Shown here: positions 5,765 through 14,672 of the stretch, in pieces
Layout: each line of letters opens with the position of its first letter
Numbering within the stretch: the stretch's first letter is position 1
DNA from: Pseudomonadota bacterium
GTDB lineage: Bacteria > Pseudomonadota > Alphaproteobacteria > Acetobacterales > Acetobacteraceae
Assembly: GCA_021808985.1 (NCBI GenBank)
Contig: JAKBAQ010000022.1
Location: forward strand, 1-19,454
Length of the DNA stretch: 19,454 nt
Direction of reading: 5' to 3'
Notes under the pieces: generated by a model
The model's database searches: none
Seen by the model: the letters and a program-made list of their open reading frames with translations, nothing else
What the model was told of the DNA's origin: nothing
Position numbers and translations under genes: made by a program

Positions 5765-6820
5765 ATGAGCAACGCTTCGCACCCTCTTATCAAGCCGATC
5801 ACCCTGGGGAGCGGGCCGCGCGCGGTCACGCTGGAAACCCCGGTCATCCTGGCCCCGCTCTCCGGCGTCACCGATCTGCCGTTTCGTGCCCTGGCCAAAT
5901 CGCTCGGCGCCGGTCTGGTAGTCTCGGAGATGATCGCCTCCTGGGCGATGGTGCGTGAGAACCGCAACACCATGCGCATGGCCGAGGTGGTGGCCGGCGG
6001 CGGCCCGTCCTCGGTGCAGCTCGCCGGGTGCGAGCCGGAGGCCATGGCCGAGGCCGCGCGCATCGCGGTGGCCAACGGCGCGGACCTGATCGACATCAAT
6101 TTCGGCTGCCCGGTAAAAAAAGTGGCGCTCGGCCAGTCCGCCGGCTCCGCGCTGATGCGCGATGAGGTGCTGGCGGGCAAAATCCTGGCCGCCACCGTGC
6201 GCGCGGTGGATGTGCCCGTCACCCTGAAGATGCGCATGGGCTGGGACCATAACAGCCTCAACGCGCCCGCCCTGGCGCGCATCGCCGAGGCGTCGGGCAT
6301 CGCCATGGTCACCGTGCATGGCCGCACCCGCCAGCAGTTTTACGAGGGCGTGGCGGATTGGGATTTCATCGCCAGCGTCAAAAGCGCGGTCAACATCCCC
6401 CTCATCGTCAATGGTGACATCACCTCCGAGCCAAAAGCCGCCGAGGCGCTGCGCCGCTCGGGGGCTGACGGCGTGATGATCGGCCGTGGCGCCTACGGGC
6501 GGCCCTGGTTTCTCAGGCAGGTGGCGGATTATCTGCTCACCGGCGCGCTCACCGCGCCGCCAACCCTGGCCGCGCAGAAGGAAATCCTGCTGCGCCACTA
6601 CGCCGCCATCCGCGCGCATTTTGGCGAGAAGGGCGGCGTGCGCCTCGCGCGCAAGCATGTCTCCTGGTACAGCCAGGGCCTGCGCGGCTCGGCCGCCTTC
6701 CGCGCGCAGATGAACCGGCTGGACAGCAGCGCGGCGGTGGAAGCGCTGATCGACTCCTTCTACGATCCGCTGATCGAATCCGGCTTTATCCGTCAGGATG
6801 AAATGGCGCTGGCGGCGTGA
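5765..6820 (+). CDS. dusB: tRNA-dihydrouridine synthase DusB (NifR3)
   Basis: FMN enzyme that reduces uridine to dihydrouridine in the tRNA D-loop with NADPH. The 351 residues form the Dus TIM barrel: APLSGVTDLPFR near the N-terminus, DINFGCPVKKV with catalytic C115, KMRMGWD, HGRTRQQFYEGVADWD, VNGDI and IGRGAYGRPWF for FMN phosphate binding, then the C-terminal tRNA-binding helical domain. It is the first gene of the run dusB-ntrB-ntrC-ntrY-ntrX, the context that gave the name nifR3 in alphaproteobacteria. The ribosome-binding site before ATG 5765 is weak (ACGGTAG). The gap to the ntrB start is 22 bp, so co-transcription is likely. Confidence 0.96.
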   Translation: MSNASHPLIKPITLGSGPRAVTLETPVILAPLSGVTDLPFRALAKSLGAGLVVSEMIASWAMVRENRNTMRMAEVVAGGGPSSVQLAGCEPEAMAEAARIAVANGADLIDINFGCPVKKVALGQSAGSALMRDEVLAGKILAATVRAVDVPVTLKMRMGWDHNSLNAPALARIAEASGIAMVTVHGRTRQQFYEGVADWDFIASVKSAVNIPLIVNGDITSEPKAAEALRRSGADGVMIGRGAYGRPWFLRQVADYLLTGALTAPPTLAAQKEILLRHYAAIRAHFGEKGGVRLARKHVSWYSQGLRGSAAFRAQMNRLDSSAAVEALIDSFYDPLIESGFIRQDEMALAA

Positions 6821-6842
6821 GCATTTACGCGAGAGGCGCGAC

Positions 6843-7991
6843 GTGAACGGTATCAGAAAAGCTTTCGGCATGGTCCGGCGCAAGCCCGAGGCCGCGCGTG
6901 AGGTGCGCGTGGAGCTGCGGCATATCCTCGACACTTTGCCCCTGGCCGTGGCCGTGCTGGACGAGAATGACAGTTTCTGCTCGGTCAACTACGCGGCGGA
7001 GGAGTTTTTCGGCTCCTCCAAGGCGTTGCTGCTGCACAGCAATTTGTGTGACATCCTGCCCCTCGACCACCCGCTCTTCCTGCTGCTGGAGCGTGCCCGG
7101 CGCGCTGGCGTCACCGTCGCCGAGCATGACATGATCCTGGAAGGCCCCCGCCTGCTGCGGCGTGGCTGCACCGTGCAGGCCGCCCCGTTGCAGGAGGTGC
7201 CGGGCTGCGTGGTGCTCACCTTGCAGGATGAATCCGCCGCGCGCGCGCTGGACCAGCAAATGTCCGCCCGCAACGCCGCCCGCAGCATCACCGGCATGGC
7301 GGCCATTCTGGCGCATGAGGTGAAGAACCCGCTCTCGGGCATCAGGGGCGCGGCGCAGCTGCTGGAGGCCGGCGCCACCGCCGATGACCGTGAGCTTGCC
7401 GTGCTCATCCGCGAGGAGGCGGACCGCATCCGCGCCATGGTGGAGCGCATGGAAACCTTCGGCGAGAAGAAGCTGGAGCGCCAGGCCGTGAACATCCATC
7501 GCGTGCTGGAGCATGTGCGCAAGCTGGCGCGCTCGGGCTTCGCGCAGCGCGTCAAATTCGTCGAATCCTACGACCCCAGCCTGCCGCATGTGCAGGGCAG
7601 CCGCGACCAGCTCATCCAGGTGCTGCTCAACCTGGTCAAGAACGCCGCTGAATCCATTGACAGCATGGACCGCCCCGACGGTGAAATCCACCTCACCACC
7701 GGCTTCCAGCATGGCGTGCGCCTGTCCGCGTCCTCCGGGCGGGGGCGCGCCAACCTGCCCATCTTCGTCTCCGTGCGCGATAACGGCCCCGGCATCCCCG
7801 AGGATATCCGCCGCCACCTGTTCGAGCCCTTCATCACCACCAAGGCCGCGGGCAGCGGGCTTGGGCTGGCGCTGGTCGCCAAAATCGTGGCCGACCATGG
7901 CGGGCTGATCGACGTGGACAGCCGCCCCGGCCGCACCGAATTCCGTATCCATCTGCCCGTCTACGAAGACCCCCCGGAAAGTAACCATTGA
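6843..7991 (+). CDS. ntrB: Nitrogen regulation histidine kinase NtrB
   Basis: Soluble kinase/phosphatase that, under PII (GlnB) control, phosphorylates NtrC when nitrogen is low. The GTG at 6843 is chosen: GAGAGG lies 6 nt upstream and it follows the dusB stop. An ATG at 6798 would overlap dusB and lacks a site; an ATG at 6870 is a fallback. The 382 residues hold a PAS domain (about 20-125), H-box HEVKNPLSGIRG with H158, N-box KNAAES (N267), G1 box DNGPGI (D313), EPFITTK, and G2 GSGLGLAL. There are no membrane helices, as expected for NtrB. Its TGA stop overlaps the ntrC ATG by one base (TGATG), so translation is probably coupled. Confidence 0.95.
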   Translation: MNGIRKAFGMVRRKPEAAREVRVELRHILDTLPLAVAVLDENDSFCSVNYAAEEFFGSSKALLLHSNLCDILPLDHPLFLLLERARRAGVTVAEHDMILEGPRLLRRGCTVQAAPLQEVPGCVVLTLQDESAARALDQQMSARNAARSITGMAAILAHEVKNPLSGIRGAAQLLEAGATADDRELAVLIREEADRIRAMVERMETFGEKKLERQAVNIHRVLEHVRKLARSGFAQRVKFVESYDPSLPHVQGSRDQLIQVLLNLVKNAAESIDSMDRPDGEIHLTTGFQHGVRLSASSGRGRANLPIFVSVRDNGPGIPEDIRRHLFEPFITTKAAGSGLGLALVAKIVADHGGLIDVDSRPGRTEFRIHLPVYEDPPESNH

Positions 7992-9448
7992 TGAGCACCG
8001 TGCCCACCGTTCTGATCGCCGATGACGACCGTTCGATCCGCACCGTGCTGACCCAGGCGCTGGGCCGCTCCGGCTACCAGGTGCGCGCCACCTCCTCGGC
8101 CGCCACCCTCTGGCGCTGGGTGGAGGATGGGGAGGGCGATGTCGTCATCACCGATGTCATCATGCCCGATGAGAACGGCCTGGACCTGATCCCGCGCATC
8201 AAGCGCATCCGTCCCGAACTGCCGATCATCGTGATGAGCGCGCAATCCACCCTCACCACAGCGGTGCAGGCCACCCAGCGCGGCGCGTTTGACTATCTGC
8301 CCAAACCGTTTGACCTGGGTGAGCTGCTCGCCGTGGTGGACCGCGCGCTGAAACAGCCGGTCTACGCCGCCGGCGCGGGGCAGGAGCCCAAGCCGAGCGG
8401 CGATGACAACCTGCCGCTGATCGGCCGCAGCCCGGCGATGCAGGAAATCTACCGCATCATCGCCCGCCTCACGACCACTGACCTCACCGTGATGATCAAC
8501 GGCGAATCCGGCGCCGGCAAGGAGCTGGTTGCCCGCGCCCTGCATGATTATGGCCGCCGCCGCGCCGGCCCCTTCGTCGCCATCAACATGGCCGCGATCC
8601 CGCGTGAGCTGATCGAGAGCGAGTTGTTCGGCCATGAGCGCGGCGCCTTCACCGGCGCCACCAACCGCCATGTCGGCCGTTTTGAGCAGGCGGCCGGCGG
8701 CACGCTCTTTCTGGATGAAATCGGCGACATGCCGCCCGAGGCCCAGACCCGCCTGCTGCGCGTGCTGCAGGAGGGCGAGTTCACCACCGTCGGCGGCCGC
8801 CAGCCCATCCGCGCCAATGCCCGCATCGTCGCCGCCACCCACCGAGACCTGCGCGCCCTCATCCGCTCCGGCCAGTTCCGCGAGGATCTGTTCTACCGCC
8901 TCAACGTCGTGCCCATCCGCCTGCCACCCCTGCGCGAGCGCCCCGATGACATCCCCGTTCTCGCACAGCATTTCCTCAACAAGGCGCAGAGCGAGGGCCT
9001 GCCCGGCAAAACCATTGACGCGCCGGCCATGGCCATGCTCTCCGCCTATCGCTGGCCCGGCAACGTGCGCGAGCTGGAAAACCTGATCCGCCGCCTCGCC
9101 GCCCTGGTGCCCCAGCCGGTCATCACCGAAGCCATCCTGACCCAGGAACTCGCCGACTGCACCGTGGCCGAGGAGCCCCAGGCCATCCAGGGCGATGAGG
9201 CCGACACCATGGCCGCCGTGGTGGAGCGCCATGTCGCGCGCCTGCTCGCGGCCATCCGCGAATCCGGCGAGGAGGGCGTGCTCTATGAACGCGCCTTGGC
9301 CGAGCTGGAACGCCCCCTTATCCGCATGACCCTGGCGGAGACTCGCGGCAACCAGATCCGCGCCGCCGCCCTGCTGGGCCTCAACCGCAACACCCTGCGC
9401 AAGAAAATCCGCGAGCACGGCATCGGCGTGCAGCGCCGGGTGGGATGA
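7991..9448 (+). CDS. ntrC: Nitrogen regulation response regulator NtrC
   Basis: Sigma-54 enhancer-binding activator of nitrogen assimilation genes. 485 residues. Receiver with IADDD and phospho-acceptor D55 (ITDVIMPDENG). AAA+ domain with Walker A GESGAGKE (171-178), an intact sigma-54 loop GAFTGA (218-223) and Walker B LFLDE (D242, E243). C-terminal Fis-type helix-turn-helix (GNQIRAAALLGLNRNTLRKKI). The ATG at 7991 overlaps the ntrB stop; a TTG one codon upstream is less likely. The ntrC stop overlaps the ntrY ATG (ATGA). All parts needed for sigma-54 activation are present. Confidence 0.97.
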   Translation: MSTVPTVLIADDDRSIRTVLTQALGRSGYQVRATSSAATLWRWVEDGEGDVVITDVIMPDENGLDLIPRIKRIRPELPIIVMSAQSTLTTAVQATQRGAFDYLPKPFDLGELLAVVDRALKQPVYAAGAGQEPKPSGDDNLPLIGRSPAMQEIYRIIARLTTTDLTVMINGESGAGKELVARALHDYGRRRAGPFVAINMAAIPRELIESELFGHERGAFTGATNRHVGRFEQAAGGTLFLDEIGDMPPEAQTRLLRVLQEGEFTTVGGRQPIRANARIVAATHRDLRALIRSGQFREDLFYRLNVVPIRLPPLRERPDDIPVLAQHFLNKAQSEGLPGKTIDAPAMAMLSAYRWPGNVRELENLIRRLAALVPQPVITEAILTQELADCTVAEEPQAIQGDEADTMAAVVERHVARLLAAIRESGEEGVLYERALAELERPLIRMTLAETRGNQIRAAALLGLNRNTLRKKIREHGIGVQRRVG

Positions 9449-11670
9449 TGCCCTCCACCGGCACATCGCCGCGGAGTTTGCGCGGATCTCTGCTCGATAT
9501 CATGCTCGGCCGGGTCTCCACCCTGCTGGTGGCCTCGGTCGCGCTGTTCCTGGGCATCACCTCCTTCGCCCTCCTGGCCGGGCGGGTTAAGCTCGGCGTC
9601 CATTCCGGCGTGGCGATCGGCCTTATCGTCGCCGATTTCGCGGCCCTGCTGCTGCTCATCATCCTGCTGGTCGGGCGCGTGGTGCGCGTGGTGCTGGAGC
9701 ACCGGCGCGGCGCCGCCGGGGCGCGGCTGCATGTGCATCTGGTGTTTCTCTTTGGCGGCGTGGCGGCGGTGCCGGCCATCCTGGTGGCGGTGTTCGCCAT
9801 CGTCTTTTTCAATTTCGGCATTCAGGCCTGGTTCAACCAGCGGGTGCAAACCGCGCTCGATGAGAGCAATCAGGTCGCCCAGGGCTATCTCGCCGAGCAT
9901 GACAACGACATCCGGCTCGACGCCCTGGCCATGGCCAACGATCTCTCCCAGAACGGCTCTGTGTTCTTTGGCGACCCCAACGAGTTCGCGCGCTATCTGG
10001 TCAACCAGGCGACGATACGCGGCCTCACCCAGGCGGTCATCTTCGAGCCGCTGAACGGCGAGATCGTCGCCTCCGCCGGGCTGTTCGCCGGCTTCGCCGC
10101 CTCGGTGCCAGACCAGCGCCAGATCGCCCTGGCCCAAACCGGCCAGGTACCGGTGTTCAGCCCGCATGGCGGCACGGTGGAGCAGGCGGTCATCAAGCTC
10201 GACATCACGCCCCCGATGATGCTGATGATCGAGAAGCCGATCGACCCGGAAATTCTCGACCATGTGAGCAAGACCGAGCAGGCGGTGGCGGAATATCAGC
10301 GGCTCTCCAAAAACCGCGCCGGGCTGGAAATCTCCTTCGCGCTGGTCATCGCCATTCTCTCGCTGCTGGTGCTCTCGGCACTCATCGGCTTCGGCCTCGT
10401 CATCGCCAACCAGATCGCCAAGCCGATCGGCCATCTGATCCGCGCGGCTGAGAATGTGCGCGCGGGCGATCTCTCCGTGCGCGTGCCCGAACCTGACACG
10501 GGCGATGAAATGGCCGGCCTCTCACGCGCCTTCAACCGGATGACCGCGCAGCTCGCCGCCCAGCGCACCGAGCTGATGGATGTCAACGGCCAGCTCGACG
10601 CGCGGCGCCGCTTCACGGAGACCGTGCTGGCCGGCGTCTCCGCGGGCGTCATCGGGCTGGACAATAAAGGCCGCATAGAGCTGACCAACCGCGCCGCCTC
10701 GGAGCTGCTGCGTATCGGCCTGGGGTCGGAAATCGGCCAGTATCTGGTCGAAATCGTGCCTGAATTCGAAGCTCTCATCAGCGCCGTGATGGCCAACCCC
10801 GAACGCCCGGTGACAGCGGAGATCGAACACGGCCCGGCGATGCACAAGCGCGTGCTGCTGGTGCGCATCGGCGCGGAAATGAAGGCCGGCGAGCCGGATG
10901 GCTTCATCGTCACCTTCGATGATGTAACCGAGCTGCTCTCCGCCCAGCGCAAGGCCGCCTGGGCCGATGTCGCCCGGCGCATCGCCCATGAGATCAAGAA
11001 CCCGCTCACCCCCATCCAGCTTTCCGCCGAACGGCTGAAGCGCCGCTTCACCAAGGAGATCCTCTCCGACCCTGAAGGCTTCTCCCAATGCGCTGACACC
11101 ATCGTGCGCCATGTCGGCGATATTGGCCGCATGGTGGATGAATTCTCCACCTTCGCGCGCATGCCGGTGCCGGTGATGCGCGAGGAGTCGCTGGAGCGCA
11201 TCGCGCGCGAGGCCATGGTGCTGCAGCGCGTCGCGCATCGCGAGATCAACTGGGATGTGCGCATCGAAACCTCGCTGCGCGCCATCTGCGACCGCCGGCT
11301 CATCGGCCAGGCGCTCACCAACCTGCTCGCCAACGCGGCTGATGCCGTGTCCATGCGCCCCGGCGCCAGCCATGTCACGCTAAGCCTCAAAGCGCAGGGT
11401 CATAACGCCGTGCTGAGCGTGACCGATGACGGCATCGGCCTGCCCGAGACCGACCGCGCCCGGCTGACCGAACCCTACGTGACCCATAAGCCGAAAGGCA
11501 CGGGGCTTGGTCTTGCCATTGTCCGCAAGATCATGGAGGACCATGGCGGCAGGCTGGAGCTTGACCAGCTGCCGGATGGACCTGGGGCCGTTGTCAGCCT
11601 TATCCTGCCCGCGCTGCCCGCCGAGCCTGAAAGTAAAAGCGATAATGTTAAGGAGTTTCCCGCGACATGA
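9445..11670 (+). CDS. ntrY: Membrane sensor kinase NtrY
   Basis: Kinase of the NtrY/NtrX pair, tied to nitrogen, redox and envelope control in alphaproteobacteria. 741 residues. Three N-terminal membrane helices (about 18-40, 50-75, 93-120), a periplasmic sensor region to about 290, a further helix (about 297-322), HAMP (about 323-380), PAS (about 390-500), H-box AHEIKNPLTPIQLSAERL with H515, N-box N630, G1 DDGIGL (D662), and G2 GTGLGLAIVRK. This order is that of the NtrY family and differs from soluble NtrB. It overlaps ntrC by four bases (ATGA) and ntrX by four bases (ATGA). A second ATG at 9448 is in frame. The signal sensed cannot be read from sequence. Confidence 0.95.
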   Translation: MMPSTGTSPRSLRGSLLDIMLGRVSTLLVASVALFLGITSFALLAGRVKLGVHSGVAIGLIVADFAALLLLIILLVGRVVRVVLEHRRGAAGARLHVHLVFLFGGVAAVPAILVAVFAIVFFNFGIQAWFNQRVQTALDESNQVAQGYLAEHDNDIRLDALAMANDLSQNGSVFFGDPNEFARYLVNQATIRGLTQAVIFEPLNGEIVASAGLFAGFAASVPDQRQIALAQTGQVPVFSPHGGTVEQAVIKLDITPPMMLMIEKPIDPEILDHVSKTEQAVAEYQRLSKNRAGLEISFALVIAILSLLVLSALIGFGLVIANQIAKPIGHLIRAAENVRAGDLSVRVPEPDTGDEMAGLSRAFNRMTAQLAAQRTELMDVNGQLDARRRFTETVLAGVSAGVIGLDNKGRIELTNRAASELLRIGLGSEIGQYLVEIVPEFEALISAVMANPERPVTAEIEHGPAMHKRVLLVRIGAEMKAGEPDGFIVTFDDVTELLSAQRKAAWADVARRIAHEIKNPLTPIQLSAERLKRRFTKEILSDPEGFSQCADTIVRHVGDIGRMVDEFSTFARMPVPVMREESLERIAREAMVLQRVAHREINWDVRIETSLRAICDRRLIGQALTNLLANAADAVSMRPGASHVTLSLKAQGHNAVLSVTDDGIGLPETDRARLTEPYVTHKPKGTGLGLAIVRKIMEDHGGRLELDQLPDGPGAVVSLILPALPAEPESKSDNVKEFPAT

Positions 11671-13064
11671 CTGAAATCCTGATCGTCGATGACGAGCCGG
11701 ATATTCGCCTGCTGGTCGAGGCGATTCTCCGCGACGAAGGTTTCGAGGCCCGCAGCGCCGGCAATTCGGATGACGCCATCGCCGCCTACCGCGCCCGCCG
11801 CCCCTCGCTGGTCATTCTCGATGTCTGGCTGCAAGGCTCCAAGCTCGATGGCATCGGCATTCTCGACGTGCTGCACCAGGAGCAGCCGCGCGTGCCGGTG
11901 GTGATGATCTCCGGCCACGGCACCATTGAAACCGCGGTCGCCGCCATCCAGCGCGGCGCGTATGATTTCATCGAGAAACCCTTCAACTCCGACCGTCTGC
12001 TCCTGGTCGTGCGCCGCGCGCTGGAAGCCGCCCGGCTGGAGGCGGAAAATGCCGAGCTGCGCCTGCGCGTCGGCTCCGAGACCTGCCTGACCGGCGAGGG
12101 CCATGGCATCATCAGCCTGCGCGCCGCGATTGACCGGGTTGCCCCCACCGGCTCGCGCGTGCTCATCACCGGCGCCCCCGGCTCCGGCAAGGAAACCGTG
12201 GCGCGCATGATCCACGCGCAGTCCCGCCGCGCCGATGGTCCCTTCGTCGCCCTCAACTGCGCCATCCTGGCGCCTGAGCGTTTCGAGACGGAGCTTTTTG
12301 GCGTCGAGGCCGGGGCTGACCCCCACGCCGCCCCGCGCAAGGTGGGCGTGCTGGAGCGCGCCCATGGCGGCACGCTGCTGCTCGATGAAGTGGCCGACAT
12401 GCCGCTGGAAACCCAGGGCAAAATCGCCCGCGTGCTGCAGGAGCAAAGCTTTGAGCGTGTTGGCGGCGGCGCCAATTCCCGCGTGAAGGTGGATATCCGC
12501 GTGCTCGCCTCCACCGCCAAGGATCTGGCCGGCCAGATCGCCGCCGGGCATTTCCGCGAGGATCTGTACTACCGCCTCGCCGTGGTGCCGCTGCGCGTGC
12601 CCCCGCTGAAGGAGCGCCGCGAGGACATTCCCGCCCTGGCGGCGGATTTCCTGGCCCGCGCGGCCGAAATCTCCGGCCTGCCGCCGCGCGCCCTGGGCTC
12701 GGACGCCATCGCCGCCCTCCAGGCGCATGACTGGCCAGGCAATGTCCGCCAGCTGCGCAATATCATGGACTGGCTGATGATCATGCGCTCGGCGGAAACC
12801 GAGGTCTTCCGCGCCGAGCACCTGCCCACCGAGCTTTCCGCCCACGCCCCGCGCGCCCTGGCGATAGACCCCGCCGCCGATGTCATGGCCCTGCCGCTGC
12901 GCGAGGCGCGCGACGTGTTCGAAACCCAGTACCTGCAATCCCAGCTTTTGCGCTTCGGCGGCAATATCAGCCGCACCGCCCACTTTGTCGGCATGGAGCG
13001 CAGCGCCCTGCACCGCAAGCTCAAGCAGCTCGGCATCGGCGCCGAGGACCGTCTGCCCGCCTAG
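11667..13064 (+). CDS. ntrX: Response regulator NtrX (sigma-54 loop missing)
   Basis: Partner of NtrY. 465 residues. Receiver with IVDDE, D52 (LVILDVWLQGS) and EKPF; AAA+ domain with Walker A GAPGSGKE (169-176) and Walker B LLLDE (D240, E241); Fis-type helix-turn-helix (GNISRTAHFVGMERSALHRKL). Where NtrC has RGAFTGATNRHVGRFE, NtrX has AGADPHAAPRKVGVLE (about 215-230), so the loop that touches sigma-54 is gone. Loss of GAFTGA is known for alphaproteobacterial NtrX, which then acts as a DNA-binding regulator with sigma-70-type promoters. It is the last gene of the operon; the copy-3 repeat starts two bases after its TAG stop and is the only visible terminator candidate. Confidence 0.95.
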   Translation: MTEILIVDDEPDIRLLVEAILRDEGFEARSAGNSDDAIAAYRARRPSLVILDVWLQGSKLDGIGILDVLHQEQPRVPVVMISGHGTIETAVAAIQRGAYDFIEKPFNSDRLLLVVRRALEAARLEAENAELRLRVGSETCLTGEGHGIISLRAAIDRVAPTGSRVLITGAPGSGKETVARMIHAQSRRADGPFVALNCAILAPERFETELFGVEAGADPHAAPRKVGVLERAHGGTLLLDEVADMPLETQGKIARVLQEQSFERVGGGANSRVKVDIRVLASTAKDLAGQIAAGHFREDLYYRLAVVPLRVPPLKERREDIPALAADFLARAAEISGLPPRALGSDAIAALQAHDWPGNVRQLRNIMDWLMIMRSAETEVFRAEHLPTELSAHAPRALAIDPAADVMALPLREARDVFETQYLQSQLLRFGGNISRTAHFVGMERSALHRKLKQLGIGAEDRLPA

Positions 13065-13065
13065 A

Positions 13066-13176
13066 TAATTTTCAAAAGTTTTTTGGGGTCTGGCCCTTTT
13101 TTGCAAAAAAGGGCCAGAATCTTGGGGAGCTTTTCATGAAAAGCTCCCCAAACCCCGCAAAAATTTTTAATAACTT
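13066..13176 (-). repeat. Double-palindrome intergenic element, copy 3 (inverted, core only)
   Basis: Reverse orientation relative to the copies at 2183 and 3385. Perfect 30-bp palindromes at 13089-13118 (TCTGGCCCTTTTTTG half-site) and 13122-13151 (TTGGGGAGCTTTTCA half-site), with outer arms 13066-13088 and 13152-13176. Palindrome sequences are identical to copy 1, but the 3' extension with the AGAGACTGTT hairpin is absent. It fills the gap between the convergent ends of ntrX and the histidine kinase gene. Confidence 0.9.
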
Positions 13177-13206
13177 CAAGAGGCTCCAGGCTTGTTCAGC
13201 CCAGGC

Positions 13207-14649
13207 CTATTTCCGCCGCGCCGGCAGCGTGAGGATGGCGCGCAGGCCGGGATTGTTGCTGGCCAGGCGCAGGGTGCCGTTATGCAGCTGCGCCACCGCG
13301 GCCACGAGCGCCAGGCCAAGGCCGGAGCCCGCGGTGGAGCGCGCTGATTCGGCGCGGAAGAAGCGCTCAGTCGCCCGGTTGCGGTCCTCCTCTGAAATGC
13401 CAGGGCCGCTATCGGCGATGCTGATCTCGATCAGCGCCTCCTCCACCCGGGCGGAGAAGCGGATGGTGGTGCCAGAGGCGGAGAATTTCAGCGCATTGTC
13501 GAGCAGGTTGGCGACGGCCTGCTGCACCAGCTCGCGGTCGCCGAGCAAGGGCAGGGGGCTATCAATCCTGGTATCCAGAATCAGCCCGCGCTCCTCGGCC
13601 ACGGCGCGGTACAGCTCGTCTATATCCTCCAGCATCGGCGTGAGGTCGATGGCGGCGAAGGCCGAGCGGCGCGACCCCGCCTCGATCTCCGCGATCCGCA
13701 GCAGCGCCTCGAACACGCCGACCACCCCGTCCAGATCCAGCATCGCCCGTTCAATGGCCGATTGCAGGTCCTCCTCGGTATGGGCATGCAGCGCCGCATC
13801 CTCCAGCCGCGCGCGCGCGCGGGTAATTGGCGTGCGCAGGTCATGGGCGATGGCGTTGGAGACCTGGCGCACCCCATCCATCAGCCGGGAGATGCGCTCC
13901 AGCATGTCGTTGATGATCTCTGCCAGCTCATCAAATTCATCGCCATCGCCGTGCTTGGGAATGCGCCGCGTCAGGTCGCCGAGCGCGATGGCGCGCGTGG
14001 TGGTTGAAATATCGCGCATCATGCGCCGGAACATCGAGCGTATGAGCAGTGCCCCGAGCAGGCCGAGAAAAATCATCAGCCCCAGCGCCCAGAGCAGCGC
14101 GTCGCGCATCACATTGCGCAGCTGGGTCCTGGCACTCACATCCCGGCCTATCAGCAATTGCTCTCCGCCGCTCAGCGTATAGGCGCGCAGCAGCGAAATG
14201 GAGCGCACCCCCTTGCGGGTGACCGGCAGCTCATACCAGGTGTTGATCTGGTTGAGCCCCCGCGGCCACTGGTCGAGATTGCCGATGATATGGTTGCCCA
14301 GCGGGTCGAGCAGCAGATAAATGCCGTCGCTGTCGCTCGCATCGGTCAGCCGGCTATGGATGGCGTTGATGAGCGAGGGCAGGCCGCCGATCTGGTAATG
14401 CTCGTTCAGCGCCGCGGCATCGTTGAGAATCGCGGATTCCACCTGCCGCTGCAGCAGGCCGATGGTGGAATACCACAGCGAAAACGCCAGGGTGAAGGCC
14501 GAGAGCCCGAACACCACCGCATAGGTCAGCGCGAAGCGGATGCCGGTTGATCTGATGAGCGGCTTCGCCCGGCGGGTCTCGCTCGGCGCTTCCGCCCGCC
14601 CTGGTCTGCTCTCTGCCGCCTCAACGGCTGGCGCCGGGATTGTCTCCAT
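13207..14649 (-). CDS. Two-component sensor histidine kinase (HAMP, OmpR-partner type)
   Basis: 480 residues. Membrane helix about 37-62, periplasmic sensor about 63-183 with no recognised domain, second helix about 184-206, HAMP about 207-258, H-box NAIAHDLRTPITRARARLE with H269, N-box LLDNALKF (N385), G1 ADSGPGIS (D413), G2 GSGLGLAL. It is the third gene of an operon behind the regulator at 14673-15356, with a 23-bp gap, so the two form a cognate pair. The nearest named systems cannot be told from sequence; no metal- or phosphate-binding motif stands out in the sensor. The stop is 31 bp from the end of the palindromic element at 13066-13176. Confidence 0.92.
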   Translation of the reverse strand: METIPAPAVEAAESRPGRAEAPSETRRAKPLIRSTGIRFALTYAVVFGLSAFTLAFSLWYSTIGLLQRQVESAILNDAAALNEHYQIGGLPSLINAIHSRLTDASDSDGIYLLLDPLGNHIIGNLDQWPRGLNQINTWYELPVTRKGVRSISLLRAYTLSGGEQLLIGRDVSARTQLRNVMRDALLWALGLMIFLGLLGALLIRSMFRRMMRDISTTTRAIALGDLTRRIPKHGDGDEFDELAEIINDMLERISRLMDGVRQVSNAIAHDLRTPITRARARLEDAALHAHTEEDLQSAIERAMLDLDGVVGVFEALLRIAEIEAGSRRSAFAAIDLTPMLEDIDELYRAVAEERGLILDTRIDSPLPLLGDRELVQQAVANLLDNALKFSASGTTIRFSARVEEALIEISIADSGPGISEEDRNRATERFFRAESARSTAGSGLGLALVAAVAQLHNGTLRLASNNPGLRAILTLPARRK

Positions 14650-14672
14650 CTAAAATCCCGCTGGTTGCAGCG

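Noticed and set aside
5642..6988. Long minus-strand frame extending IspF upstream to 609 residues
   Set aside because: It is antisense to dusB, shows no IspD motifs, and the IspF start at 5641 has a good ribosome-binding site. Long antisense frames are expected in GC-rich DNA.
7961..9466. Minus-strand 501-residue frame opposite ntrC
   Set aside because: His/Gly/Ala-rich shadow of ntrC with no family likeness; the plus strand has complete NtrC motifs throughout.
11475..13106. Minus-strand 543-residue frame opposite ntrX
   Set aside because: Shadow of ntrX; it even reads through the palindromic repeat and has no start signal or domain.
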